NCBI GenBank assembly: GCA_949130485.1
Contig: OX422194.1
Location: forward strand, 7,663,993 to 7,727,992
Source: Agelas oroides
Lineage: Eukaryota > Porifera > Demospongiae > Agelasida > Agelasidae
DNA: 64,000 nucleotides
Direction: 5' to 3'
Part shown: piece after piece, positions 1 to 12,900 of the stretch
Position numbering within the stretch: the first letter of the stretch is position 1
Layout: each line of letters opens with the position of its first letter
Notes under the pieces: generated by a model
Databases searched by the model: none
What the model saw: only the letters and a program-made list of their open reading frames with translations
Told to the model about the DNA's origin: nothing
Position numbers and translations under genes: made by a program

Positions 1-1572
1 TAAAAAATATATAAACTGCATGCAGCTGCAAGGCTTCCCCATCGACTCCCATACATTCGCGTGAGTTCGAATACAGTGGAGACTGAGCATTTGTCAACTC
101 CAAACAAATGTTCATAGCAATCGCCTTGCTCTCAGGAATCTCCCAGCTTTTCCATAGAATTTCTAATAATTCATACAAAATGAAATATTTTCATTTTAGC
201 TGTACGAATAATTGATTAGAGAAGAATATTGTAAAAGAATGGGGGGTGTACAAATAAAGAGAGGATATTTACGAAGTGACTAGAAGAAAAACACGTGCAA
301 GTCAGCAGATGAAATGGAAACTGATCAAAACCTTGGTACAGGTACCTATCTACCCTCAGGTAGCTACCATGGCGTATAGCAGCTAGTAGCTTCTCCCTAT
401 GTGTGCATTATTTGTATGCCGCAAGTTTCTGAGGTGCCACAAGATGCACAACTTACCCTTCACATGAGACATCAGTCACACTAATGCCTCCAGCTGACAT
501 TAAAGACTTTCATGGCAAGCTGTACAGCGTTCACTTCACTTTAGTCTTGGAAGGCTTCACAAAACTAGACCTATGCAGTAAACATGGATGTAACCCGAGT
601 AAATTTTGACATTGTCCCCCTTTTCTGAAATGTTTTCAGAAAAGGGGGTGTACAATTCAATAGGGTGTACAAATTATTAGAGATTCTGTGGTGTTGTGGT
701 ACTGCAAGTGGTGAAAAACCAAGTAGGGAACAAAGCCAGAGGTGGCAGGTGATACTTGAGACTTGGGGGGGGGGGGAGGCACCACATGCTATAGGAGGTC
801 TGGGGGCATGCCCCTCCCCCCCATTCCCAGGAAACTTTTTTTAAATTAGGTGCTCTGAGATTGCATCTGAGGCCATATTTTTACCTAAATGCAACTAGTC
901 CAGCGGGATTAATATTACCATTCGCCACAATAGATGTCAGTCATCACAAGGCGTTTCAGTCACTGTAGTGGACCTTGGACATATTGAGCCTGATAAGGTG
1001 AGCGCCTTAGACGATCTCCAACCTGGAGCGGCTTGCACTTTGCCTTTGAATCTAGTTCAGTGATTGCATAGCTCACTGCAAAAGAGGTCACAAAGGTCGC
1101 CACACCTAACAGCTTGAAGGGGGGACACTATGCGGCAAAACCTCTTCAAGGGTGCCATGTGCCCTGGTACCCCCCTGGTTCTGCCACCTAGGAAGGTTAT
1201 GCATTCATATGGATAGTGTTCACTTGGAGTGCATTTTCTTGATGGACAAGTTAAACCATACTCCAAGATGCTGACAGCCAATAAGGGGCTGGGCACAAGA
1301 CTAGATATAGATCTTCAGTTCAAAAGTGCAAAAATTTATTCATTTCTACAACCAGTCATCTACTAGTGTAGTTAATCTATATACCAGTAGGTATATAGTA
1401 AAAAAAATATTATTCATGATGTATGCTGCATTGATACCACAAACCTTGATCAACAAAATTTATTGTTCCATGGGCGTGCATGGGAAACAAATAGTTTGGC
1501 AGTTGCTGATATTGAAATATATCTTCTCTGATGCAAGAACTCTATTTCATTGCTGTTATGTTCATGTTACAG
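1..1572. other. Gene A intron (5' side), no gene seen
   Basis: Sequence before the first visible Ig exon. The acceptor AG is at 1571-1572. It contains a hairpin at 616-648 with 15-nt arms and a G-rich run near 766-778. Open frames here look like chance and none has recognisable domains. Confidence 0.6.
616..648. repeat. Perfect short hairpin in intron
   Basis: Arms of 15 nt (five C, then TTTTCTGAAA) are exactly complementary around a 3-nt loop. Probably a remnant of a foldback element. Confidence 0.6.
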
Positions 1573-3924
1573 TGTCTCCTGAGGGCAGTGTAGCCGTTTC
1601 ACCCGAGATGGTGATAGCTGACGTTGGAGGAACTGTTACATTCAACTGCTCTGCACAAGGTGGTCCTGACAATACTTACCAGTGGCAGAATGATGGAGAA
1701 GATTTGATGAATGAAACTGACACAACTCTGATCGTTAGTAACATCACTGCTATGAATGGGGGGAACTATACATGTGTGGTGAGTAATGCTGCAGGCAATG
1801 GCAGTGCTACAGCTGTGCTGTATGTTGAGCCCATCATAGTCACACAACCAACTGACATACTAACCAGAAATGGAACAGTTGTGAGCTTCACCTGTGCAGC
1901 TGAAAGTTTCCCAAATCCTGTGTACCAATGGGAAAAATATATCGAGGAAAATGACAGTTTTGATACTGTGAGCAGTTCGGGTCCAATGCTTCAGTTTACA
2001 CCAGTAGTGTTTGGAGATGAGGGCAGCTATCGCTGTGTAGCCAGTCTACCTGTAGACACAAGCAGGAATGCTACATCCCAACTGGCTATACTAACAGGTA
2101 TGTAGCTACACATAGTTTCATTCCTGGGCCTTCCTGACTCCATTGCTAGTATACATGAATGGGGAAAGAAGGGCTACCAAGTGATTCATGCACATCACAC
2201 TCTGACATCACCAGTTCTAGACAGGACTTATATTTGCAGCTATAGGGAAGCTAGTTCCAGCAGAGAGACAGGTCCTACCCCTAACATATACCAGTACCCA
2301 AATTTGAAGCAGAGTGGCTGATGACTCCAAAAGTGCTATCTTTAACTGTGTTAGCTAAACTTTATCTTAGATCTATTTGGTAATCTTTCAGAATATCTTC
2401 TAGCTTGGGTATTTGTTTCATACACATGATGTGGCCCTCTGTTGGGGCTTGTCTCATCTTCATAGCTGGCAGAGAATGCTATGTTGGCCTTTACTGTATC
2501 TAACGTGACTGTGCATGGAAGGCATGACAAATGTGCTCTGTCTATGCTGCGGATCACACTGTAAGATTCACATTTCTTCAGTTTTTGCATACTGTAACCA
2601 ATCAAAAAGCTGGTGTCAGTGAAGGCCTAGGAACAAGGCTAGCCAAATGTACTATTTTAGGTACTCCTTTGCTGGATGATTGATGCGTGGTGTGTTCATG
2701 TTACAGTGTCTCCTGAGGGTAGTGTTTCACCCGAGATGGTGATAGCTGACGTTGGAGGAACTGTTACATTCACCTGCTCTGCACAAGGTGGTCCTAACAA
2801 TACTTACCAGTGGCAGAACGATGGAGAAGATTTGATGAATGAAACTGACGCTACTCTGATCATTAGTAACATCACTGCTATGAATGGGGGGAGCTATACC
2901 TGTGTGGTGAGCAATGCAGCAGGCAACGACAGTGCTACAGCTGTGCTATATGTTGAGCCCATCATAGTCACACAACCAACTGACATACTGACCAGAAATG
3001 GAACAGTAGTGAGCTTCACCTGTGCAGCTGAAAGTTTCCCAGCCCCCGAATACATGTGGCAAAAATATAACGAGGAAAATGGTAGTTTTTATACTGTGAG
3101 TAATGGTTCTGCGCTTGAGTTTGCATCAGCAGTGTTTGGAGACGAGGGGAACTATCGCTGTGTAGCCAGTCTGCCAGGGACAAGCAGGAATGCTACATCG
3201 GACCAAGCTGTACTAACTGGTATGTTCCCAATGTGCATCACATCTGTGATGCTATGTATCAAGTTCACTTGTGTCTACCATACTATACAGTTTCTCCTGA
3301 GGGCAGCATTGAGGCCACGCCCCAAGTCATCAACGCAGAAAGGAACACGGTAGTGAATTTTACCTGTTCCGCTCTGGGAGGACCAGGAAACAACTTCACA
3401 TGGTTTAACACATCTGATGGTGCAGCTGTTGCAAGTGAACCAGTGCTTCAGATAGCAGTTGAGGATGCCTTTATTGGCAGTGATTACCAGTGCCTTGTGG
3501 AGAATGACGCTGGCAATGACACCACTGTTGTCACTCTGAATGGTTTGTTATGTCAGATATATTTTACATTTAAGTACACTGATTTTTATTGTGTTATGTT
3601 CCGTTCATTCAGTTGCACCTCTTCTCCTCGTGAGACCCTCTGATGTGAATGCTACTCTCTCTGAGAACTTCACACTAGTGTGTAGTGCATCTGGCTACCC
3701 AGTACCAACTATCATCTGGACACACAATGGGACAATAGTCAGCGAGGATGAGATTGATCGAGCCACTATCATAACCAACATGATTACCTCAAGATCAGTT
3801 ATGAGTACACTGACAGTTTCAATGGCAGCGATAAATGATTCAGGAGACTATGCTTGCATTGTTACAAGTTCCATCAGTGATTTTCAGAACCTAACAGCTG
3901 GCCCTGTGATTGTGCTTGTACAAG
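1573..3924 (+). CDS. Gene A exons: six Ig domains
   Basis: Exons 1573-2097 and 2707-3219 each encode two Ig domains in one exon; 3291-3542 and 3613-3924 encode one each. All are phase 1-1, so any can be skipped or duplicated without a frame change. Each domain shows the Ig signature: first Cys after a T-F-x-C strand, a core Trp (Y-Q-W or F-T-W), and the second Cys in a D-x-G-x-Y-x-C or G-x-Y-x-C motif. The first Ig of each pair carries a G-G-P-D/N-N-T-Y-Q-W signature shared with genes B and C. The second exon lacks two codons (A-V) near its start compared with its neighbour. Many N-x-S/T sequons. Extracellular, probably ligand or homophilic binding. Confidence 0.92.
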
Positions 3925-6900
3925 GTGAGACCAGAACATTGGTTTCTTCTTCACTTATACTCATTAGACCTGGCTAGCTCCTCATCCATCCTCACCAGAC
4001 ACCAATAGTGGTAATAATGTCATTATGAATTTACTTTAGTGACTTATGAATAGAATTACCAAATTCCATGAGTGCCACTGATTACTTGTATTACTCCAGA
4101 TCGTCCACAGCAGCCTCAGAATGTCAGATCAGTTAACGTTACGTCTCGTAGCATCAGCCTGGAGTGGACGGAGCCCCATGACAACAATGCTCCCATCATG
4201 GGGTACAGGGTCATGTACCAGCAGCCTACCTTCCTTGGTGGTAGTGTGCAAGTTGTCAACAGTACAGTCGAGATGGCTGACATCACTGGACTCCACCCTG
4301 GTGTCACCTACAACTTTACTGTTGTGGCCTTCAATGAGATTGGCGACAGTACCCCCAGCAACACAGCTCCCGTTAGAACACTAGAAGAAGGTACATTTAT
4401 TAACAGCTAGGTATTGGCCTTACTTCATAAAGTTCATCAGGTCTAAAGAGTTTAGTGCTGCAGATTTACCTTAAGTAAAAAGGTTTAGGTACATTATACT
4501 TCCCTAAAATATCATATAAGGCTTTAGCTTCATTGTCATATCTAGATGTAGAATACATTTGTTCATGCTTGCCAGGTGATAGATCGTAGTGTGTCTACCG
4601 ATACACTGCACAGCTTTGTCACACTGCATAATTATCATATGCCAATACCTGTTGGATGTGGCTCTAATTACACCCCATAGTTTGTTGATTGGGCACATAC
4701 CACTTAGCACATGCACCTATTAACCTGAATCTATAGTAATTGTTTTATCATCTTCCATTCCAGCTCCATCTGGCTATCCACAGAATGTCGAACCCACTGC
4801 CATCTCTTCTACTCAGATTCTGGTCAGCTGGGATGTGGTTCCAGCAATTGACCAGAATGGGATCATCATCCTCTATGAGGTTCAGTATGAGCCACTGATG
4901 ACATTTGGTGGGCAACTGATGACTATGACCATGAACACAAGCAACACATCAATAGTACTGGGAGGACTGCAGGAGTACATTGAATACAACATCACTGTCA
5001 GAGCATATACCAGTGTTGGCCCTGGACCATTCAGTCCTACTGTGAACAATCGGACCTTTGAGGATGGTAAATCTTGTGATAAGCCCTATTTTCTGTGCCT
5101 CTGATTAGTTGACACATTGAATGTAACTGTGGTCTTGCGTCACTACCTCCTACCTTATTTCTTTCCAGCTCCATCTGGCTATCCACAGAATGTCGAACCC
5201 ACTACCATCTCTTCTACCGAGATTCTGGTCAGCTGGGATGAGGTGCCAGCAATTGATCAGAATGGGATCATCATCCTCTATGAGGTTCAGTATGAACCAC
5301 TGATGACACTTGGTGGGCAACTGATGACTATGGCCATGAACACAAGCAACATTTCAATAGTACTGGGAGGACTACAGGAGTACGTTGAATACAACATCAC
5401 TGTCAGAACCTACACCATTGTCGGCCCTGGACCATTCAGTCCTGCTGTGAACAATCGGACGTTTGAGGATGGTAAGTAGGCACATGCACTGCTACTTGGA
5501 CTTTCTGTATCTGCTAGTTTCATTGAATACTAGGGAGATGCTTGATCATTGTGAGGCAAACTTGAGCATGCAGCACAGCACTGGTTCCATATTTTGTCAT
5601 GGAACACTGATCATGCATGTAGGCCTAGTATCATTCATGCATGACCCTTTACCTACAGTGACTTCAACCATTGTGCATGGTGTCTGTGACCGAGCAGCCT
5701 GCTGAATAAGTTGCCATGCATGCTTTAATTTGAGTTGTCTTCACTCCCAATCTCAAAATGTCATGCCGACGTTACAGTCTGGTAATAGCTTCCTTTCAAT
5801 AAGCGCTGTGCCGTGGAAATTCAATTTTGATGATGAACTTGTATCAATCTTTGTGAATATAAAATGAGTTTATTATGTAAGTGGCCACACGTAAGCAAAT
5901 AAACATACACACACATGTTCGCAATGCAGTCCAGCTAGTGTGGGGCTTGCTCAGGCTCACCACAAATACTTACCTCATTCCTTTCCAGCTCCATCCGGCT
6001 ATCCCCAGAATGTTGAACCCACTACCATCTCTTCTGCTGAGATTCTGGTCAGCTGGGATGTGGTTCCAGCAATAGAGCAGAATGGGATCATCATCCTCTA
6101 TGAGGTTCAGTATGAGCCAATGATGACATTTGGTGGGCAACTGATGACTATGGCCATGAACACAAGCAACACTTCAATAGTACTGGGAGGACTACAGGAG
6201 TACGTTGAATACAACATCTCCGTCAGAGCCTATACCATTGTCGGCCCTGGACCATTCAGTCCTGCTGTGAACAATCGGACGTTTGAGGATGGTAAGTAGG
6301 CACATGCACTGCTACTTGGACTTTCTGTATCTGCTAGTTTCATTGAATACTAGGGAGATGCTTGATCATTGTGAGGCAAACTTGAGCATGCAGCACAGCA
6401 CTGGTTCCATATTTTGTCATGGAACACTGATCATGCATGTAGGCCTAGTATCATTCATGCATGACCCTTTACCTACAGTGACTTCAACCATTGTGCATGG
6501 TGTCTGTGACCGAGCAGCCTGCTGAATAAGTTGCCATGCATGCTTTAATTTGAGTTGTCTTCACTCCCAATCTCAAAATGTCATGCCGACGTTACAGTCT
6601 GGTAATAGCTTCCTTTCAATAAGCGCTGTACCGTGGAAATTCAATTTTGATGATGAACTTGTATCAATCTTTGTGAATATAAAATGAGTTTATTATGTAA
6701 GTGGCCACACGTAAGCAAATAAACATACACACACATGTTCGCAATGCAGTCCAGCTAGTGTGGGGCTTGCTCAGGCTCACCACAAATACTTACCTCATTC
6801 CTTTCCAGCTCCATCCGGCTATCCCCAGAATGTTGAACCCACTACCATCTCTTCTGCCGAGATTCTGGTCAGCTGGGATGAGGTTCCAGCAATTGATCAG

Positions 6901-9900
6901 AATGGGATCATCATCCTCTATGAGGTTCAGTATGAACCACTGATGACATTTGGTGGGCAACTGATGACTATGGCCATGAACACAAGCAACATTTCAATAG
7001 TACTAGGAGGACTACAAGAGTACATTGAATACAACATCACTGTCAGAGCCTATACCATTGTTGGCCCTGGACCATTCAGTCCTACTGTGAACAATCGGAC
7101 CTTTGAGGATGGTATGTATACATTTACATTGTTACACTGATGCATCTAAATATTATGATATGCCACGTTTTCTCCACTAATGAATCTGGTGTTTTTGTTT
7201 TCACCTCTCCTATTACTAGCTGATTGCATTCGGATGGGTACTATTCACTGTAACAAATTGTGTCGACACATGTACAGACTATAGCAGAGCTAGGCTTTTT
7301 GCATGAGTAAATGTAGGGTAGTATTTGAAGATTAAGGTAGGACAACCTTGAATCACAAATCTCTGAATCATGTGGACGAATGAATGGGTAATTTAAAAGT
7401 CAAAATCTTCACAAGATTCACAAAATGTTTGCACCAAACTGCTTTCTCTACCTGATAATTATAATGCCAAAAACTCAATTTTGTAGTCCCTCAGCTAAAC
7501 CCCAGACTGACCACATCATCAACACACGCACAGAAACTTTACGTATGGATTATCCTGGAACCACTTCAATTCCAGTCTACAGTCCAAAGCTCACATTTGA
7601 CCTCAAAAGCAGCAATTTGGCTATGTTGGCTATCAAGACACACCCCCACTCAAACCAACCAAAACTGAGTCCAGTTTCAGAAAGCTCAACTCACCCCCTA
7701 TAAAACTAGGTATGCTTTTTCCTGCTCACCTTCAGGTCAGGGAGTTATGTCCACAAACCTACAGATCCAATCTGCTGTCCACCATGCATATCATATTTAG
7801 CTACTTCTCATCTTATTCCTTTCCAGCTCCATCTGGCTATCCACAGAATGTCGAACCAACTGCCATCTCTTCTACGAAGATTCTGGTCAGCTGGGATGTG
7901 GTTCCAGCAGTGGACCAGAATGGGATCATCATCCTCTATGAGGTTCAGTATGAGCCGCTGATGACATTTGATGGGCAACTGATGACTATGGTCATGAACA
8001 CAAGCAACACATCAATAGTACTGGGAGGACTTCAGGAATACGTTGAATACAACATCACTGTCAGAGCCTACACCATTGTCGGCCCTGGACCATTCAGTCC
8101 TGGTGTGGACAATCGGACCTTTGAGGATGGTAAGTAGGCACACTGCTACTTAGACTTTCTGTATCTGCTAGTTTCATTGAATACTAGAGAGATGCTTGAT
8201 CATTGTGAGGCAAACTTGAGGATGCAGCACAGTGCTGGTTCCATATTTTGTCATGGAACACTGATCATGCATGTAGGCCTAGTATCATTCATGCATGACC
8301 CTTTACCTACAGTGACCTCAACCATCGTGCATAAGTTTGGTGTCTGTGACCGAGCAGCCTGCTGAATAAGCTGGCATGCATGCTTTAATTTGAGTTGTCT
8401 TTACTCCCAATCTTCAAATGTCACGCCGACGTTACAGTGTGGTAATAGCTCTCATTCAATAAGCGCTGTGCCGTGGAAATTCAATTTTGATGATGAACTT
8501 GTGTCAATATTGAATGAGCTTATTTAAAACTTAATGTAAATGGCCACAAGAAAGCAAACAAACAGACACACACATGTTCACAATGCTAGTGTGGGGCTTG
8601 CTCAGGCACACCCCAAATACCCGAGTCTATAGAAATTGTTTTATTATCTTTCTTTCCAGCTCCATCTGGCTATCCACAGAATGTCGAACCCACTGCCATC
8701 TCTTCTACTGAGATTCTGGTCAGCTGGGATGTGGTTCCAGCAATAGAGCAGAATGGGATCATCCTCCTCTATGAGGTTCAGTATGAGCCACTGATGACAT
8801 TTGATGGGCAACTGATGACTATGACCATGAACACAAGCAACACTTCAATAGTACTGGGAGGACTACAGGAGTACGTTGAATACAACATCACTGTCAGAAC
8901 CTACACCAGTGTTGGCCCTGGACCATTCAGTCCTGCTGTGAACAATCGGACGTTTGAGGATGGTAAGTAGGCACATGCACTGCTACTTGGACTTTCTGTA
9001 TCTGCTAGTTTCATTGAATACTAGGGAGATGCTTGATCATTGTGAGGCAAACTTGAGCACGTAGCACAGCACTGGTTCCATATTTTGTCATGGAACACTG
9101 ATCATGCATGTAGGCCTAGTATCATTCATGCATGACCCTTTACCTACAGTGACCTCAACTATTGTGCATGGTGTCTGTGACCGAGCAGCTTGCTGAATAA
9201 GCTGGCATGCATGCTTTAATTTGAGTTGTCTTCACTCCCAATCTCCAAATGTCATGCCGACGTTACAGTGTGGTAATAGCTCTCTTTCAATAAGTGCTGT
9301 GCCGTGGAAATTCAATTTTGATGATGAACATTGAATGAGCTTATTTAAAACTTAATGTAAGTGGCCACAAGTAAACAAACAAACATACACTCACATGTTT
9401 GCAATGCAGTCCAGCTAGTGTGGGGCTTGCTCAGGCACACCCCAAATACCTGAGTCTATAGAAATTGTTTTATCATCTTCCTTTCCAGCTCCATCCAGCT
9501 ATCCACAGAATGTTGAACCTACTACCATCTCTTCTACTGAGATTCTTGTCAGCTGGGATGAGGTTCCAGCAATTGACCAGAATGGGATCGTTATCCTCTA
9601 TGAGGTTCAGTATGATCCACTGATGACATTTGGTGGGCAACTGATGACTATGACCATGAACACAAGCAACACTTCAATAGTACTGGGAGGACTTCAGGAG
9701 TACGTTGAATACAACATCACGGTCAGAGCCTACACCAGTGTTGGCCCTGGACCATTCAGTCCTGCTGTGAACAATCGGACCTTTGAGGATGGTAAATCTT
9801 GTGATAAGCCCTATTTTCTGTGCCTCTGATTAGTTGACACATTGAATGTAACTGTGGTATTGTGTCACTACGTCTTACCTTATTTCTCTCCAGCTCCATC

Positions 9901-12900
9901 CGGCTATCCACAGAATGTTGAACCCACTACCATCTCTTCTACGGAGATTCTGGTCAGCTGGGATGTGGTTCCACCAGTGGACCAGAATGGGATCATCATC
10001 CTCTATGAGGTTCAGTATGAGCCACTGATGACATTTGGTGGGCAACTGATGACTATGGTCATGAACACAAGCAACACTTCAATAGTACTGGGAGGACAAC
10101 AGGAGTACGTTGAATACAACATCTCTGTCAGAGCCTACACCATTGTCGGCCCTGGACCATTCAGTTCTGGTGTGGACAATCAGACCTTCGAGGATGGTAT
10201 GAATTCTTTTGTATTTTTACACTGGATCACTTTTGCCAGAGTACAATGTTTCCTGTGGATATCAGTTGCTAGCTAGCAAGACACCATGTATGTGATCAAT
10301 CAAAGGATCCCTTACTTACGGCTTTTTGTTAGTTTTTTTTTCATCATATTTCTCCAGGAGGACAAGAAAAAGTACATGTAATCAATATCCACATTAAATG
10401 GGTCATTTTTCTTTGTTATATTTCAGTTCCTGCTGCTGCTCCTGGCAGTCTCACAGTAGCAAACATCAGCGCCAATGAACTGAATGTCTCATGGGAGAGA
10501 CCTAATGAGATTGACATCAATGGAGTACTTCGATACTACATCCTTGAATACTACATTGTCAATCAGACAGAAACTCTGGCGTCTATGAACGTTTCAGGAG
10601 ATACTCTCAGCACTGTCCTGAGGGGCCTGAACAATTTCACCAGCTATAATGTGTCAGTTGCAGCTTTCACCATTGGCACGGGACCATCCTCTACAGAGGT
10701 GGAGACTACCAGTGAAAATGGTGAGTTTGCAAAAGTATGTAGCCAACTATCTAGCAAGTTCATAATTTTATGTTGCTACTGTTTCATACTCAGTTCCTGG
10801 AGAGCCTCCCAGGAATGTTACTGCACAAAGTAACTCCTCAACCAGTATTCTTGTGGAGTGGGATCGACCAAGGGAGGAGGTATTGTATGGTATTCTCAGA
10901 GGTTTCAGGATTCGATATGGTGTTGCCATGGATATAAACATCACCACCACAACTGAGTTGATTCCAGAGCAACAGTTATCCTATACCATAGAAAATCTAG
11001 AGGAGTTTACTAACTACACCATTGAAGTTACAGCGGTGACTGTGGGTGAGGGGCCTTACAGCACTCCCATTATTGTCATCACTGACCAAGATGGTTAGTT
11101 ATAATAATATATATTGTGTGTGTACATGTGCACGTTACCAAGTAACTGTTGATTATTTCCAATCAGAACCCGGAGAAGTACCCAGACCACCACCACCGGG
11201 ACCGGAAGATTTCCTGAGTCCTTTCTCTGTGATAGTCAGGTGGAACCCCCCAACAGATCCTAACGGTGTGATCCTCCTCTATATTGTCAACTATGTAGCA
11301 GTCTCCAGCATGCCACCACAAGACATGGGGCGACGCAGGAGGCAGACCAATGGAGTCAGGGTGGAGTGCATTCTGGGAGAAGATATGAATGTCAGTCGCA
11401 ATATGACTGTTGATGGAACACAGACTACAGCCACACTGACAGACCTCAGTGAGTATAAAACATGCGTCAACTCATTCACTTGACTGTCATTGTATGTGGG
11501 TCTCCCATTTTAGCTCCAGACACTGTGTATGAGTTCCGGGTTCAAGCTGAAACTACAATTGGTCCTGGGCCATTCTCAAACTCTACACCATTTACAACCC
11601 CTGAAGATGGTATGATTCTACAATTGGCTTTCTGAGTTTATTAGTTATTAACTACATCGTGCATCAATTGACACACCTACCTTTAGTTCCAACTGAGCCT
11701 CGTGGACTAACTGTCATGTACCTCAACTCAACTGCACTTGAAGTCACTTGGCAGCCCCCTCTCTGTGACTACGGCATTAGAAGAGGATACACTGTAAGTC
11801 TGCAGACTTAGACAAGGCACATATTTCTTGTAATAAACTTCATCTTATGCATATGCTTCAATACCAGGTCACACATGATCCTCTACCAGTTGATCCCCCT
11901 GGAGAACAAGGCACGCCTGGAAGTCCATACAACCTAACTGCAGGGGACAGACGGCTTGTTATCACAGACCTGACTCCTAATACCAACTACAACATAACTG
12001 TCTGTGCATTCACGAGTGTAGGTTGTGGGCCTCTGTCCAGCAGAGTGAATCAAACAGATGAAGATGGTAAGAGTGTCTTCAAGTTTGCTTTTGGTATTTT
12101 ATATGACTGCATACACTTTCTGAACAGCTCCCCAGGCAGTCACCAATCTTGCAATCACCTCATCAAGAAACACAAACAACAACAATACTGTAACCGTTCA
12201 AATCACGTGGACTCCCCCATCTCTGCGCAATGGATCCTTCAACTACATGCTCATGTACTCTGCTGACCAAACACTACCCTACCCTCAGCAGAGAAGGCAG
12301 AGTGCAACACTAGGTCCAGTGATGGTTGATGGAAATCAGCAAGAGTATGTGCTTCCAAGTGGACTTCCTTACGCTAACTACCAGGTGACAGTTTATGCAT
12401 TCAACATCAAACATGGTGTGCAAGGGCCCAGTGAAATGACAACACACAGATCTCTAGCAATTGGTGAGTTTCACATTACACATGAAAACTAATGGAGTAT
12501 ACATGGCCATAAATGTTCTTTTTTCCTGAATATGTACAGAACCTACTGCAGTGACTAACCTAACAGCAGTTGCTACCAGTAACCAGTCCATCCGAGTGTC
12601 CTGGGATCTTCCACTCTATCCCAATGGACCTATACTGTACTATAACCTCTTCTACAGAGCATCAGATACCCCACAACAACCTCCCAACATCATGAGTGAT
12701 ACCAGCTACACAGAAATGATGGTCATGAATGCTACTAACTATGAAATTACTGGCCTGACACCTTATACAAACTACACTATCCATGTTCGTGCCATTGGCC
12801 GAGATAATCTGGCTGGAGATGTTGCTGTGGAGATACTGCAACGAACAAACAGTACTATCCAGGTTGTAATGGCTCCACCTGGCCCAACTCAAGAGCCCTC

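Noticed and set aside
1057..1296. Minus-strand open frame in the gene A intron
   Set aside because: Short, no domain, no splice context, lies within a plus-strand intron.
1599..1847. Minus-strand open frames opposite Ig exons (also 38703-39182, 55810-56289, 57282-57761)
   Set aside because: Shadows of the conserved plus-strand Ig exons; they recur only because the exons are duplicated.
5463..5705. Repeated plus-strand frame starting at FN3 donors (copies at 6283, 8177, 63313)
   Set aside because: It runs from exon ends through the homologous intron; conservation is due to duplication of introns, and a good GT donor precedes it.
7425..7703. 92-codon frame in a gene A intron
   Set aside because: No domain, and no splice sites joining it to the receptor frame; the homologous intron of gene C (62513-63018) does not preserve it.
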